Of a stretch of 64,000 nt of DNA, positions 46,694 through 56,406 are shown piece after piece. Within the stretch, counting starts at the first letter, position 1. Each line of letters starts with the position of its first letter. Location of the stretch: assembly GCF_900102335.1 (NCBI RefSeq), contig NZ_FNBM01000004.1, positions 114,890-178,889 on the forward strand, read 5' to 3'. Position numbers and translations under genes: made by a program. The stretch is from Phytopseudomonas seleniipraecipitans (lineage in GTDB: Bacteria; Pseudomonadota; Gammaproteobacteria; Pseudomonadales; Pseudomonadaceae). The notes below the pieces were generated by a model that did no database searches, was not told the DNA's origin, and worked only from the letters and a program-made list of their open reading frames with translations.

Positions 46694-46787
46694 CTGATTC
46701 TACCAACGCTCAACCCAAGCGAAGCCAAGACAGCTGAGAACGCGATAGCGATGAAAGGCGTGTGCTTAGCGGACCTCAGAAACAAAG

Positions 46788-46809
46788 ACGGCAGCCATTT
46801 CGGCTGCCG
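46788..46809. repeat. 22-bp hairpin repeat, right copy (fimV terminator)
   Basis: Identical to 45910-45931. Here it lies 23 bases after the fimV stop, and on the minus strand it is followed by TCTTTGTTTCT, so this copy should work as the fimV terminator. Confidence 0.85.
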
Positions 46810-46831
46810 TCGATGGCACGTCAGATAGACA

Positions 46832-49666
46832 TCAAACCAGCTTGCCGATCAGCTCACGTGCTTCCTGCTGCTGACCTTCGTTGCCTTCGGCAATCACCTC
46901 ATCGAGGATGTCACGCGCGCCTTCGGAATCGCCCATATCGATGTAGGCCCGCGCCAAATCAAGCTTGGTAGCCGTCTCGTCGGTGCCTGAGAGGAAGTCG
47001 AACTCTTCGTCATCATCAAGCGACGACGTATCCGCCTGCAGATACTCTGGCTCAAGCTTACCTTGCTGCTCCATGCTTTCGGCCAACTGGTCCAGTTCGG
47101 CAGTCACGTCATCAAGCTGAGCGGCGAAGCTGGCCCCACTGTTTGGCGCTGGCTGTTCGTCATTGAGTGACAGGTCGAAATCGGCTGGCAAATCGAAATC
47201 ATCCTTGGCTTTCTCGCCGGCCAGCGCCGAGGAGAAATCATTTTGATCATCGTTGGCTGGCGACTTATCGGCATCATCGTCAAGGCTCAGCAGGAATTCA
47301 TCTTCCTTGGCGACGGGCGTTGCCGGCGAGTCCAGGTCGAGGCTGAAATCCGCCAGCTCGCCGCCCAGGTCCTGGCGACTATCGGTTTCGCTGCCGAAAT
47401 CAATGTCGAACGCATCGTCTTCGCGCTTGCTGGCGACCGGCTGTTGCGGCGTTTGCAAGTCCAGATCAGAGTCCAGGCTCAGGGTGTCGACTTCATCGAA
47501 ACGATCAGCACTTTGCGCCTGCGGTAGCGGGTCCGCTGCGAACTCGGCCTCGAGTGCATCCAGATCGAGATCGAACGAATCATCAGCAGGCTGCGATGCA
47601 ACTGGCTGCGCAGGCTCCTCCAGCGTCAGGTCATCCAGGCTGAAAGAATCAAGGTCGTCGGCAGCGGTGGCAGTGCTGGTCAGCGCCGCGGCGCCACCCA
47701 GCATCACCATGGCCGGGTAGCGGCTTTTCAGCTGCTCAACTTCAGCATGGGCGCCGCCAATCTCACGCAGCTCGCTTTCTTGACGAGCGAACCCATCTCG
47801 GTCGCCCAGCTCGGCATAGACTTCCATCAACTTCAGGCGCAGATCGGTGCGATGCGGCTCGTCGTTGATGGCGTTGTGCAGCAATTCCGCGGCCTGATTG
47901 AAGCGGCCGTAGGCAATGTAGATATCGGCTTCGCCCAGCGCATCGCCGGTCTGCGCGGTAACGCGCTCTTCACCGACCGGTGCCAGCAGCGTTGCGCGAT
48001 CATCAGGCAGATCGTTCAGGCTGTCGGCAGGCAATTCCATATCGCTGTCGAAACGATGGGTGTCTTCCTGATACACCGCCAGGCTTTCTTCCTGCTCGGC
48101 TTCTTTGCGCGCATTACGGCGCGACAGAATCAACAGCACCAGCAACAACGCGAGCAACAGGCTGCCGCCGATCAAACCGAGCAACATCGGGTTGGCCAGC
48201 AGGTTGTCGAGGGCACTGTCTTCTTCAACGGGCTCGGGCGCGGCAGCTGCCGGCTCAGGTGCCTCGGCAACGACAGGTGCAGCCGGTTCGCTGGGTACTG
48301 GCTGCGCGGGAGCTGCAGGCTCTTCAGCCGGAGCAGTACCATCAACCGAAGCGCCTGGCGCGACCTCTGCACCAGCCTGCGGCGCTTCGGTTACCGGATC
48401 CACTGGCGCAGCCGGTGCGTTGGCATTCGCAGCGGCGTCAGCCCCTGCCTCGGCAGAGCTAGCCGCCGGATCGGCAGGCAGCTCGCCAGTTGCAGGAGCG
48501 GCAACGGCAGATTCGCTGGCGCCGGCAGCTTGCCCGGCAGGCGCAGAGACGTCCGCCTGCAGCTTGGCCAACTGATTGTCTTTGAGCTGAATAAGTCGCT
48601 GCAGTTTGTCGAGCTGACTCTGCAAGTCATTCATACGGTCTTTCAGCTCATCGTTTTCACGACGGGTCGAGTCCAGGCTTTCCTGGGTGACCGCCAGCTG
48701 ATTGCTCAACGCAGCGCTGTTATTCGCCCCGTTTTCGCTGCCAGAGGTGGCCTTGCCAGCATCCGCAGCGAGCAACTTGAGCTTGTCTTCGTTCGGCACC
48801 TGAGCAGGTGCTGCGCCAGCACCGGTGCGACGGGTGGCATCGATCTGCCGAGTGCCGGCCGCCGCTGGTGCGCTGCGCGACTGGCGCCAGGAGCTGTTCT
48901 GCTCGTTGACCTGGGCCAGTGCCTGCGCCTGGGAGCGGCTAGCGATCTGCTGGTCATCCGGCAGGCGCAACACCTGGCCGCTCTTCATGCGGTTGATGTT
49001 GCCGCCGATGAACGCGTTCGGGTTGAGATCCTGGATGGCCAGCATCTTCTGGTGGACGCTGCCGCTGCCGCCGGCACGCTGGGCGACTTCCCAGAGCGTG
49101 TCGTTGGCGTTGGTGCGGTAGTCACCACCGGCGCTGGCGGCACGCGGTGCAGCAGGGGCACTGGTAACCGGGACAGTAGCACGCGGGGCGGCATTCGGTG
49201 CTGGGCGCGGTACCGGCGCTGGCGCAACAACCGGCAACTGCGGTGCGGCAGCGGCCTGAGGGGAATAAAGCGGCGGATCGAGCAGCAGCGTGTATTCACG
49301 CAGCAGTCGACCATTGGGCCACAGCACTTCCACGAGGAAATTCAGATAGGGTTCGCGAACCGGCTTGGTGGAGGTGACGCGAATCACGCTCTTGCCATTC
49401 GGTTTGACGAGCGGCGTGAAGGTAAGGTCGGTCAGGAAGTACTGGCGGTCCACCCCGGCCTTGTTGAATTCTTCTGGCGACGCCAGCGTCGGGCGTACTT
49501 CTGCCGCCGACAGGTCACGAACGTCCAGAAGCTCAATCTCAGCCACCAGCGGCTGGTTCAGAGACGATTGGAGTGTCAACTCGCCGACACCCAGCGCATG
49601 CGCCATACCGGAAGACAGCGCCGTCGCCGCAGCGATAGCCAGTACCAGTTTACGAACCCGAACCAT
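46832..49666 (-). CDS. fimV: FimV polar hub protein
   Basis: A 944-residue inner-membrane protein. Signal peptide at 1-24, an N-terminal conserved domain (GVGELTLQSSLNQPL, ..., FLVEVLWPNGRLLREYTLLLDP), a LysM peptidoglycan-binding motif at about 183-237, a coiled coil at about 320-372, a Pro/Ala-rich stretch, one membrane helix at about 493-516, an acidic cytoplasmic domain with TPR-like repeats (YGRFNQAAELLHNAI) and the FimV C-terminal domain (LDLARAYIDMGDSEGARDIL). In P. aeruginosa it positions type IV pilus and cyclic-AMP systems at the pole. AAGGAAAAGG precedes the ATG. The next genes downstream are the insert and truA. Confidence 0.94.
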   Translation of the reverse strand: MVRVRKLVLAIAAATALSSGMAHALGVGELTLQSSLNQPLVAEIELLDVRDLSAAEVRPTLASPEEFNKAGVDRQYFLTDLTFTPLVKPNGKSVIRVTSTKPVREPYLNFLVEVLWPNGRLLREYTLLLDPPLYSPQAAAAPQLPVVAPAPVPRPAPNAAPRATVPVTSAPAAPRAASAGGDYRTNANDTLWEVAQRAGGSGSVHQKMLAIQDLNPNAFIGGNINRMKSGQVLRLPDDQQIASRSQAQALAQVNEQNSSWRQSRSAPAAAGTRQIDATRRTGAGAAPAQVPNEDKLKLLAADAGKATSGSENGANNSAALSNQLAVTQESLDSTRRENDELKDRMNDLQSQLDKLQRLIQLKDNQLAKLQADVSAPAGQAAGASESAVAAPATGELPADPAASSAEAGADAAANANAPAAPVDPVTEAPQAGAEVAPGASVDGTAPAEEPAAPAQPVPSEPAAPVVAEAPEPAAAAPEPVEEDSALDNLLANPMLLGLIGGSLLLALLLVLLILSRRNARKEAEQEESLAVYQEDTHRFDSDMELPADSLNDLPDDRATLLAPVGEERVTAQTGDALGEADIYIAYGRFNQAAELLHNAINDEPHRTDLRLKLMEVYAELGDRDGFARQESELREIGGAHAEVEQLKSRYPAMVMLGGAAALTSTATAADDLDSFSLDDLTLEEPAQPVASQPADDSFDLDLDALEAEFAADPLPQAQSADRFDEVDTLSLDSDLDLQTPQQPVASKREDDAFDIDFGSETDSRQDLGGELADFSLDLDSPATPVAKEDEFLLSLDDDADKSPANDDQNDFSSALAGEKAKDDFDLPADFDLSLNDEQPAPNSGASFAAQLDDVTAELDQLAESMEQQGKLEPEYLQADTSSLDDDEEFDFLSGTDETATKLDLARAYIDMGDSEGARDILDEVIAEGNEGQQQEARELIGKLV

Positions 49667-49712
49667 AGCCTTTTCCTTTGTGTTAACTGCTCTCGCACAA
49701 CGAGAGGGTTGG

Positions 49713-49757
49713 TGATCGCTGGCTGCCCCCTTTTACAGGCCCCCCAGCCAGCGATCA
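49713..49757. repeat. 13-bp inverted repeat between usg and fimV
   Basis: TGATCGCTGGCTG at 49713-49725 is an exact inverted repeat of 49745-49757, with a 19-base C-rich loop. It is in the 5' region of fimV and after usg. No T-run follows on either strand, so it may be a leader structure or a protein site instead of a terminator. Confidence 0.7.
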
Positions 49758-49814
49758 GCGCGCTCAATAGCTGCCAAGCTCGAATAGATCTTCACATGTC
49801 CGGATAAGTATCTT

Positions 49815-50825
49815 TTACAGATAGTGTTTTATCAATAACTCGCCCAGTTGCACGGCGTTCAAAGCCGCACCTTTTCTCACGTTATCAGACACAATCCACA
49901 AAGTTAGCTCGCAGGGGTCATCCAAACCACGCCGTACGCGCCCTACATATATCTCGTCCTGGCCAACTGCGTCACCGATGACGGTCGGATAGTCGCCCGC
50001 CTCGACAAGCTCGATACCGCTCGCGGCATCCAGAGCGGCGATCACCTGATTCACTTCTACAGGTGTAGACGCCTGCACGGTCACACTCAAACTATCGCCG
50101 AAGAAAACCGGCACCTGATGACAACTGACAGCAACGCTCAGCGAGGCGTTGTCGAGCAGAGCCTTGATATCCTGGTTGATGCGGCGCTCCAGCAGGCCAT
50201 GCCCGTCGGCATCCGGCTCGTCGACCTGGGCGAGCACGTTAAAGGCCATCTGCCGATCAAACAGGCGCGGTTCGAATGAACGGCCGTTGAGCAACTCGGC
50301 AGTTTGCCGTGCCAACTCCGAGACACCTTCCCGGCCGCGGCTGGACACTGCCAGCGCGGCGTTGATCACCAGTCGATCGACCTGCACCTGATCGCGCAGA
50401 GCGGCGAGCACCAACGTGACCGCCACAGCTACCGAAGACGGACTGGTCAGTGCCAACGGCGCCGTACGCCCTTCCAGTATTGCCGCGTTGACCTCTGGCA
50501 CCACTCGCGGCGCCTGCTCTGCCGACAATGCGCCAGACAGGTCGATAAGCGAACATCCTGCCTTGCGCACCGCATCGGCATGGGCCAGGGTCACGCTCTG
50601 GTCCGCAGCAAAAAACGCTAACTGCACCGCTTTGAAATCGAAACCCTCGACGGCCCTAACGCGCAGATTGCGGCCCTTGTAAGGGAGCGTTCGACCCGCC
50701 GATTCATTGCTGGCGAGCAAGTGCAGGTCACCCACCGGGAACCCGCGATCTTCGAGAATTTGCAGAAGGGATTCGCCGACACTGCCGGTGGCGCCGACGA
50801 TGGCGATAGCAAAGGTAGAAGTCAT
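49815..50825 (-). CDS. usg: Usg-type aspartate-semialdehyde dehydrogenase paralogue, catalytic Cys missing
   Basis: A 336-residue protein of the ASADH fold. NAD(P)-binding IVGATGSVGESLLQIL begins the protein and LIDLSGALSAEQ and EVNAAIL follow. The catalytic-Cys motif, NCST in true ASADH, reads SPSSVAVAV here, so Cys is Ser and the enzyme should be inactive. This is the known Usg-like branch whose role is unclear. It lies between asd and fimV, 133 bp downstream of asd. Confidence 0.85.
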   Translation of the reverse strand: MTSTFAIAIVGATGSVGESLLQILEDRGFPVGDLHLLASNESAGRTLPYKGRNLRVRAVEGFDFKAVQLAFFAADQSVTLAHADAVRKAGCSLIDLSGALSAEQAPRVVPEVNAAILEGRTAPLALTSPSSVAVAVTLVLAALRDQVQVDRLVINAALAVSSRGREGVSELARQTAELLNGRSFEPRLFDRQMAFNVLAQVDEPDADGHGLLERRINQDIKALLDNASLSVAVSCHQVPVFFGDSLSVTVQASTPVEVNQVIAALDAASGIELVEAGDYPTVIGDAVGQDEIYVGRVRRGLDDPCELTLWIVSDNVRKGAALNAVQLGELLIKHYL

Positions 50826-50880
50826 GAGGGGCGTCTGATGCTCGATGGCTGAAACAGACTCGGCACTCTACCGAAAAGCA

Positions 50881-50929
50881 GAGGGGCGGGCGACGGCAAT
50901 CGCTAGCGACACCGTTCTACCCGCCCCTC
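50881..50929 (-). terminator. Hairpin after asd
   Basis: GAGGGGCGGG at 50881-50890 pairs with CCCGCCCCTC at 50920-50929, with an inner ACGG/CCGT pairing and CGCTAGCG in the loop. On the minus strand CTGCTTTTC follows, so it probably ends asd transcripts. Confidence 0.6.
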
Positions 50930-50958
50930 ACTGCACGCTTGCGGCGCGCTCGTGACGA

Positions 50959-52071
50959 TCAACGCTCCAGCAGAATCCGCAGCATGCGCCGCAGCGGCTC
51001 GGCCGCGCCCCACAGCAACTGGTCACCGACGGTAAAGGCGCCGAGGTACTGCGAACCCATATTGAGCTTGCGCAGACGGCCGACCGGCACACTCAAGGTA
51101 CCCGTGACTGCCGTCGGACCGAGGTCGCGAATGCTCGCTTCGCGGTGGTTCGGCACCAGCTTGACCCAGGGGTTGTGCTGGCTGATCAGCCCTTCGATGT
51201 CGGTCAGCGGCACGTCCTTGTTCAACTTGATGGTCAGCGCCTGGCTGTGGCAGCGCATGGCGCCGATGCGCACGCAAATGCCGTCGACCGGAATCGGGTT
51301 CTTGAAACGGCCGAGAATCTTGTTGGTTTCCGCCTGGGCCTTCCACTCTTCGCGGCTCTGGCCGTTGGGCAGTTCCTTGTCGATATAGGGGATCAGGCTG
51401 CCGGCCAGCGGCACGCCGAAGTTATCGACCGGGAACGCATCGCCGCGCATGGCCTCGGCGACCTTGCGGTCGATGTCGAGGATGGCGCTGGCCGGGTCGG
51501 CCAGCTCATCGGCGACGCTGGCGTTGACCGCGCCCATCTGCTTGATCAGCTCACGCATGTTCTGCGCACCGGCACCAGAAGCGGCCTGATAGGTCATGGC
51601 GCTCATCCACTCGACCAGGCCGGCTTCGTAGAGGCCGCCCAGCGCCATCAGCATCAGGCTGACGGTGCAGTTGCCGCCGATGTAGTTGCGCGTACCCAGG
51701 TCGAGCTGATGGTCGATGACCTTGCGGTTGACCGGGTCGAGGACGATCACCGCGTCGTCGGCCATGCGCAGCGAGGACGCCGCATCGATCCAATAGCCCT
51801 TCCAACCGGCTTCGCGCAGCTTCGGGAAGACTTCATTGGTGTAGTCGCCACCCTGGCAGGTGAGGATCACGTCCAGACCTTTCAGCTCTTCGATGCTGTA
51901 GGCATCCTTGAGCGTCTCGGTTTCCTTGCCGATGGCCGGACCCTGGCCGCCGACGTTGGAAGTGGTGAAGAACACCGGTTCGATCAGATCGAAATCCTGT
52001 TCTTCCAGCATGCGCTGCATGAGCACGGAACCAACCATGCCACGCCAACCGATAAGACCTACACGTTTCAT
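50959..52071 (-). CDS. asd: Aspartate-semialdehyde dehydrogenase
   Basis: A 370-residue enzyme that reduces aspartyl phosphate to aspartate semialdehyde for lysine/DAP, threonine and methionine synthesis. The NADP-binding loop is [15 protein letters not shown]; the active-site Cys is in [28 protein letters not shown] and [12 protein letters not shown] (His) complete the site. It is nearly identical to remembered P. aeruginosa Asd, which is also 370 residues and starts [12 protein letters not shown] lies nine bases before the ATG at 52071. Confidence 0.96.
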   Translation of the reverse strand: MKRVGLIGWRGMVGSVLMQRMLEEQDFDLIEPVFFTTSNVGGQGPAIGKETETLKDAYSIEELKGLDVILTCQGGDYTNEVFPKLREAGWKGYWIDAASSLRMADDAVIVLDPVNRKVIDHQLDLGTRNYIGGNCTVSLMLMALGGLYEAGLVEWMSAMTYQAASGAGAQNMRELIKQMGAVNASVADELADPASAILDIDRKVAEAMRGDAFPVDNFGVPLAGSLIPYIDKELPNGQSREEWKAQAETNKILGRFKNPIPVDGICVRIGAMRCHSQALTIKLNKDVPLTDIEGLISQHNPWVKLVPNHREASIRDLGPTAVTGTLSVPVGRLRKLNMGSQYLGAFTVGDQLLWGAAEPLRRMLRILLER

Positions 52072-52125
52072 AACCACTACACCTATATGAACAAACCGCC
52101 GGCCACTTTCCGGCGGCCTGGAAGA

Positions 52126-53208
52126 TTACAGACTACGCAGCGCTTCGACTACTGCATCACCCATTGCCGCCGTGCCGACCTTGGTCGTGCCCGCCGAATG
52201 GATGTCGCCAGTGCGCAGGCCCTGGTCGAGCACGCGGCTCACGGCCTGCTCGATGGCGTCGGCGGCCTGGGTCTGGTTGAAGCTGTAACGCAGCATCATG
52301 GACACCGACAGGATGGTCGCCAGCGGGTTGGCAATGCCCTGCCCTGCGATATCCGGTGCCGAACCGTGGCATGGCTCGTACATGCCCTTGTTGTTGGCAT
52401 CCAGCGAAGCGGACGGCAGCATGCCGATGGAACCGGTCAGCATCGACGCTTCGTCCGAGAGGATGTCGCCGAACATGTTGTCGGTGACCACCACGTCGAA
52501 CTGCTTGGGTGCACGCACCAGCTGCATGGCCGCGTTGTCGACATACATGTGGCTCAGCGCGACATCCGGATAATCCTTGGCCACTTCCTCGACCACAGTG
52601 CGCCACAGTTGGCTGGAGGCCAGCACATTGGCCTTGTCCACCGAGCACAGTTTGTTGCCACGTACGCGGGCCATGTCGAAACCGACCTTGGCGATGCGAC
52701 GGATCTCGCTTTCGCTGTACGGAAGCGTGTCGTAGGCCATGCGCTCGCCATTATCCAGCACCTTGCTCTCACGCGGCTGGCCGAAATAGATGCCACCGGT
52801 CAGCTCGCGGACGATGAGGATGTCCAGGCCCGCAACCACTTCCGGCTTGAGCGACGAAGCGTCGGCCAGCTGCGGGTAAAGGATGGCCGGGCGCAGGTTG
52901 GCGAACAGGCCCAACTGCGAGCGGATCTTCAGCAGGCCGCGCTCGGGGCGGATGGCAGGATCGATCTTGTCCCACTTCGGTCCGCCGACCGCTCCCAGCA
53001 GTACGGCATCGGCAGCGCGCGCGCGCTCCAGGGTTTCGTCGGCCAGCGGCACGCCATATTTGTCCACGGCAGCGCCGCCCAGCTCGTCAAACGACAGCTC
53101 GAAGCCCAGTGCGTACTTGTCATTGGCCAGGCGCAGCACCTTCACCGCTTCGGCCATTATTTCCGGGCCGATACCGTCACCGGGAAGAATCAGAATCTGC
53201 TTGCTCAT
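52126..53208 (-). CDS. leuB: 3-isopropylmalate dehydrogenase
   Basis: A 360-residue NAD-dependent enzyme of leucine synthesis. [19 protein letters not shown] begins it; [27 protein letters not shown] and [14 protein letters not shown] hold the substrate and Mg binding residues, and [18 protein letters not shown] the NAD site. It lies 168 bp after the methyltransferase gene and 54 bp before asd. The order leuC-leuD-methyltransferase-leuB is the Pseudomonas pattern. Confidence 0.96.
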   Translation of the reverse strand: MSKQILILPGDGIGPEIMAEAVKVLRLANDKYALGFELSFDELGGAAVDKYGVPLADETLERARAADAVLLGAVGGPKWDKIDPAIRPERGLLKIRSQLGLFANLRPAILYPQLADASSLKPEVVAGLDILIVRELTGGIYFGQPRESKVLDNGERMAYDTLPYSESEIRRIAKVGFDMARVRGNKLCSVDKANVLASSQLWRTVVEEVAKDYPDVALSHMYVDNAAMQLVRAPKQFDVVVTDNMFGDILSDEASMLTGSIGMLPSASLDANNKGMYEPCHGSAPDIAGQGIANPLATILSVSMMLRYSFNQTQAADAIEQAVSRVLDQGLRTGDIHSAGTTKVGTAAMGDAVVEALRSL

Positions 53209-53376
53209 CGTTTTTTCCTTCGAAACTCAGGTCGCCGGGCCTCGGAATGGCCTGGCGACAATTAGAAACTGGAGCGGACCGCGAGCACTGCCCAAACCCA
53301 AAAGGGGCGCCATGTTCGACGCCCTCGCGGCATGGGTCAATGGTGCGCGCGGCCCATCGACAGACAACACGTAACC

Positions 53377-54141
53377 TTATCTTTCCGCCCAGAGCACCAG
53401 CACGTCAGTGCTGAACGAGCCGTCGGCAGTGATCTCGAAGTACTCACGCACTTCTTCGCCAACGGCGCCCTGCAAGGCCAGAATCGCCTCGCGCAGCACC
53501 TGAGGCGTGCGCATGCGATCGACCCAGGAGCCGAATTCCAAGTGCAGCCGCTGCCGGCTGTGGCTGCGCACCTGCAAGCCAGCTTCGCTGACCTGGTGCA
53601 GCCATTCGGCCGGCGAATAGTCGCGCACGTGGCTGGTGTCGCGCAGCACCTCGACGCTCTGCAGGTAGGTGTCCAGCAGCGGCCGACCCGGCGACGCGAC
53701 ATCGATGAACGCCGCCACGCCGCCGGGCTTGAGCACTCGACGCACTTCGCGCAGAGCCAGGCCGAGATCACTCCAGTGGTGCGCCGAATAACGGCTGAAC
53801 ACGAAATCGAACTCGCCCTCGGCGAATGGCAGACGCTCGGCAGCGCCATGTACGGTGCGCAGATTGCTCAGGCCACGCTCGGCTGCGGCACGGGCGACCA
53901 CCTCGAGCATCTGCGCTGAGAGGTCGTAAGCCACCACCTCGCCGACCTGCGGTGCGATCTGGAAACTCACGTGACCAGCACCGCAGCCCAGATCCAGCAC
54001 GCGAGCCTCGTCACGGCCGCTGACCTCAGCCTGTAACAGCGCGAATTCGCTGCCTTGGGCATGCACTGCACTATTCAGATAAGCACTGGCCTGTTCCCCG
54101 AACTGGCGCTGCACCACACTGGTGTGACCTTTATCCGACAT
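53377..54141 (-). CDS. Class I SAM-dependent methyltransferase
   Basis: A 254-residue Rossmann-like methyltransferase. VLDLGCGAGHVSFQIA (about 48-63) is the SAM motif I, AYDLSAQML motif post I and GEFDFVFSRYSAHHW motif II, resembling the UbiE/COQ5 and YcgJ groups. It sits between leuD (21 bp upstream) and leuB and is probably co-transcribed with them, although the reaction has no known link to leucine synthesis. Same position as in P. aeruginosa (recalled). Confidence 0.88.
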   Translation of the reverse strand: MSDKGHTSVVQRQFGEQASAYLNSAVHAQGSEFALLQAEVSGRDEARVLDLGCGAGHVSFQIAPQVGEVVAYDLSAQMLEVVARAAAERGLSNLRTVHGAAERLPFAEGEFDFVFSRYSAHHWSDLGLALREVRRVLKPGGVAAFIDVASPGRPLLDTYLQSVEVLRDTSHVRDYSPAEWLHQVSEAGLQVRSHSRQRLHLEFGSWVDRMRTPQVLREAILALQGAVGEEVREYFEITADGSFSTDVLVLWAER

Positions 54142-54162
54142 GACAGCTCTCCAGCGAACCGA

Positions 54163-54810
54163 CTACTTGATAGCGCCGAACAACCAGGGCTGGCGCTGCT
54201 GATAACCCACCTCGAACTCACGGATCGATTCCGCGTTCTGCAGGGTCAGGCCGATGTCGTCGAGGCCATTGAGCAGGCAGTGCTTGCGAAACGCATCGAC
54301 CTCGAAGCGGTACTGCACGCCATCGGGACGAGTGACCGTCTGCGCCGCGAGATCAACGGTCAGCTGATAGCCTTCCTGCGCCTCGGCCTGCTCGAACAGC
54401 GCATCCACTTCTTCTTCGGCCAGCACGATCGGCAACAGACCGTTCTTGAAGCTGTTGTTGAAAAAGATGTCGGCGAAGCTCGGCGCGATCACGGTACGAA
54501 AACCGTACTCATCCAGCGCCCAGGGCGCGTGCTCGCGGCTTGAGCCACAGCCGAAATTCTCGCGCGCAAGCAGCACGCTGGCGCCCTGGTAGCGCGGGAA
54601 ATTGAGCACGAAGTCCTTGTTGATCGGCCGATTGGAGTTGTCCTGGTTCGGCTGCCCGACATCCAGGTAACGCCACTCGTCGAACAGGTTCGGGCCAAAG
54701 CCGGTGCGCTTGATCGACTTGAGAAACTGCTTGGGGATGATCTGGTCAGTGTCGACGTTGGCACGGTCGAGGGGTGCGACCAGGCCGGTGTGTTGAGTGA
54801 AAGGTGTCAT
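54163..54810 (-). CDS. leuD: 3-isopropylmalate dehydratase small subunit
   Basis: A 215-residue swivel-domain protein. N-terminal [20 protein letters not shown], and the conserved [16 protein letters not shown] and [19 protein letters not shown]. With LeuC it converts 2-isopropylmalate to 3-isopropylmalate. Ten bases after leuC, hence one operon. Confidence 0.96.
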   Translation of the reverse strand: MTPFTQHTGLVAPLDRANVDTDQIIPKQFLKSIKRTGFGPNLFDEWRYLDVGQPNQDNSNRPINKDFVLNFPRYQGASVLLARENFGCGSSREHAPWALDEYGFRTVIAPSFADIFFNNSFKNGLLPIVLAEEEVDALFEQAEAQEGYQLTVDLAAQTVTRPDGVQYRFEVDAFRKHCLLNGLDDIGLTLQNAESIREFEVGYQQRQPWLFGAIK

Positions 54811-54820
54811 GTCGTGCTCC

Positions 54821-56248
54821 TCAGGCCTGGATCAATTCGCGAACGTCGATAAAGCGACCGGTCACCGCCGCGGCGGCGGCCATGGCCGGGCTCACCAGGT
54901 GGGTACGGCCACCAGCACCCTGACGGCCTTCGAAGTTACGGTTGGACGTCGAGGCACAATGCTCGCCGTTGCCGAGTTTGTCCGGGTTCATCGCCAGGCA
55001 CATGGAGCAGCCTGGCTCACGCCATTCAAAACCAGCCTCGATGAAGATCTTGTCCAGCCCCTCGCTTTCCGCCTGGGCCTTGACCAGACCGGAACCCGGC
55101 ACGACCAACGCCTGCTTGATGGTACTGGCGACCTTGCGGCCCTTGGCCACCTCGGCTGCGGCGCGCAGGTCTTCGATACGCGAGTTGGTGCAGGAACCGA
55201 TAAATACCCGATCGAGCTGAATAGCGGTGATCGGCTGGTTGGCCGCAAGGCCCATGTACTTGAGGGCGCGGGTGATCGAATCCTTTTTCACCGGGTCGCT
55301 TTCACGGGCTGGGTCCGGCACGTTCTGGTCGACGGCCAAGACCATTTCCGGCGAGGTGCCCCAGCTGACCTGCGGTTTGATGTCTTCGGCACGCAGCTCG
55401 ACCACGGTGTCAAAATGCGCGTCGGCGTCGGAGACCAGGTCACGCCATACAGCAACGGCCTGCTCCCAATGCTCGCCCTTGGGCGAATAAGGACGGCCCT
55501 TTACATAAGCCATGGTCTTTTCGTCCACGGCCACCAGCCCCACCCGGGCACCGGCCTCGATGGACATGTTGCAGATGGTCATGCGGCCTTCGAGAGACAA
55601 ATCGCGGATCGCGCTGCCAGCGAATTCCAGCGCATGCCCGTTGCCGCCAGCGGTGCCGATCTTGCCGATCACCGCGAGCACGATGTCCTTGGCGGTGACG
55701 CCGAACGGCAGCTTGCCTTCAACGCGCACCTGCATGTTCTTCATCTTCTTGGCGATCAGGCACTGGGTGGCGAGCACGTGCTCGACCTCGGAGGTGCCGA
55801 TGCCGTGGGCGAGCGCGCCAAACGCACCATGGGTGGAGGTGTGCGAGTCGCCGCAGACCACGGTCATACCCGGCAGGGTAGCGCCCTGCTCCGGGCCGAC
55901 CACGTGCACGATGCCCTGACGCACGTCGTTCATCTTGAATTCGAGGATGCCGAAGTCATCGCAATTTTCGTCCAGGGTCTGCACCTGAATGCGCGACACC
56001 TCATCGGCGATGGCTTCCAGGCCGCCCTGGCGCTCGGCGCGGGTGGTCGGCACGTTGTGGTCCGGCGTGGCGATGTTGGCGTCGATGCGCCATGGTTTGC
56101 GCTGAGCCAGACGCAGGCCTTCGAAGGCCTGGGGCGACGTCACTTCGTGAAGAATGTGGCGGTCGATGTAGATCAGCGACGAGCCGTCGTCGCGTCGCTT
56201 CACTTCGTGCATTTCCCACAACTTGTCGTAGAGCGTCTTGCCTGCCAT
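54821..56248 (-). CDS. leuC: 3-isopropylmalate dehydratase large subunit
   Basis: A 475-residue aconitase-type enzyme. [20 protein letters not shown] near 132-152, [13 protein letters not shown] and [13 protein letters not shown] carry the 4Fe-4S cysteines. The start at 56248 is preceded by AGGACAGGC; twelve further codons are open. It is transcribed away from the LysR gene at 56407, with a dyad of LTTR type at 56356-56374 between them. Confidence 0.96.
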   Translation of the reverse strand: MAGKTLYDKLWEMHEVKRRDDGSSLIYIDRHILHEVTSPQAFEGLRLAQRKPWRIDANIATPDHNVPTTRAERQGGLEAIADEVSRIQVQTLDENCDDFGILEFKMNDVRQGIVHVVGPEQGATLPGMTVVCGDSHTSTHGAFGALAHGIGTSEVEHVLATQCLIAKKMKNMQVRVEGKLPFGVTAKDIVLAVIGKIGTAGGNGHALEFAGSAIRDLSLEGRMTICNMSIEAGARVGLVAVDEKTMAYVKGRPYSPKGEHWEQAVAVWRDLVSDADAHFDTVVELRAEDIKPQVSWGTSPEMVLAVDQNVPDPARESDPVKKDSITRALKYMGLAANQPITAIQLDRVFIGSCTNSRIEDLRAAAEVAKGRKVASTIKQALVVPGSGLVKAQAESEGLDKIFIEAGFEWREPGCSMCLAMNPDKLGNGEHCASTSNRNFEGRQGAGGRTHLVSPAMAAAAAVTGRFIDVRELIQA

Positions 56249-56355
56249 CAGCCTGTCCTCATCGGTCTTTCTATGCCAGGGCAATAGCCCTTTGGCTTAT
56301 GGGGTAATGCTACGACTCGCCGTCAAATTACTCAAATTCATATTTTTCATCCAAA

Positions 56356-56374
56356 GCATTCCCTGACAGAATGC
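56356..56374. promoter_or_regulatory. LysR-type operator (T-N11-A dyad) between leuC and LysR gene
   Basis: GCATTCCCTGACAGAATGC, arms GCATTC/GAATGC with seven bases between, gives the T-N11-A spacing of LysR regulators. It lies 33 bp before the LysR ATG and 108 bp before leuC, the expected place for autorepression and leuC control. Confidence 0.6.
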
Positions 56375-56406
56375 GAGAATATCGCGAACCGACAGCGGAA
56401 AATCGT

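Noticed and set aside
47747..49807. Long plus-strand frame opposite fimV (686 codons)
   Set aside because: Shadow of fimV; composition is unlike any protein family, with no ribosome site.
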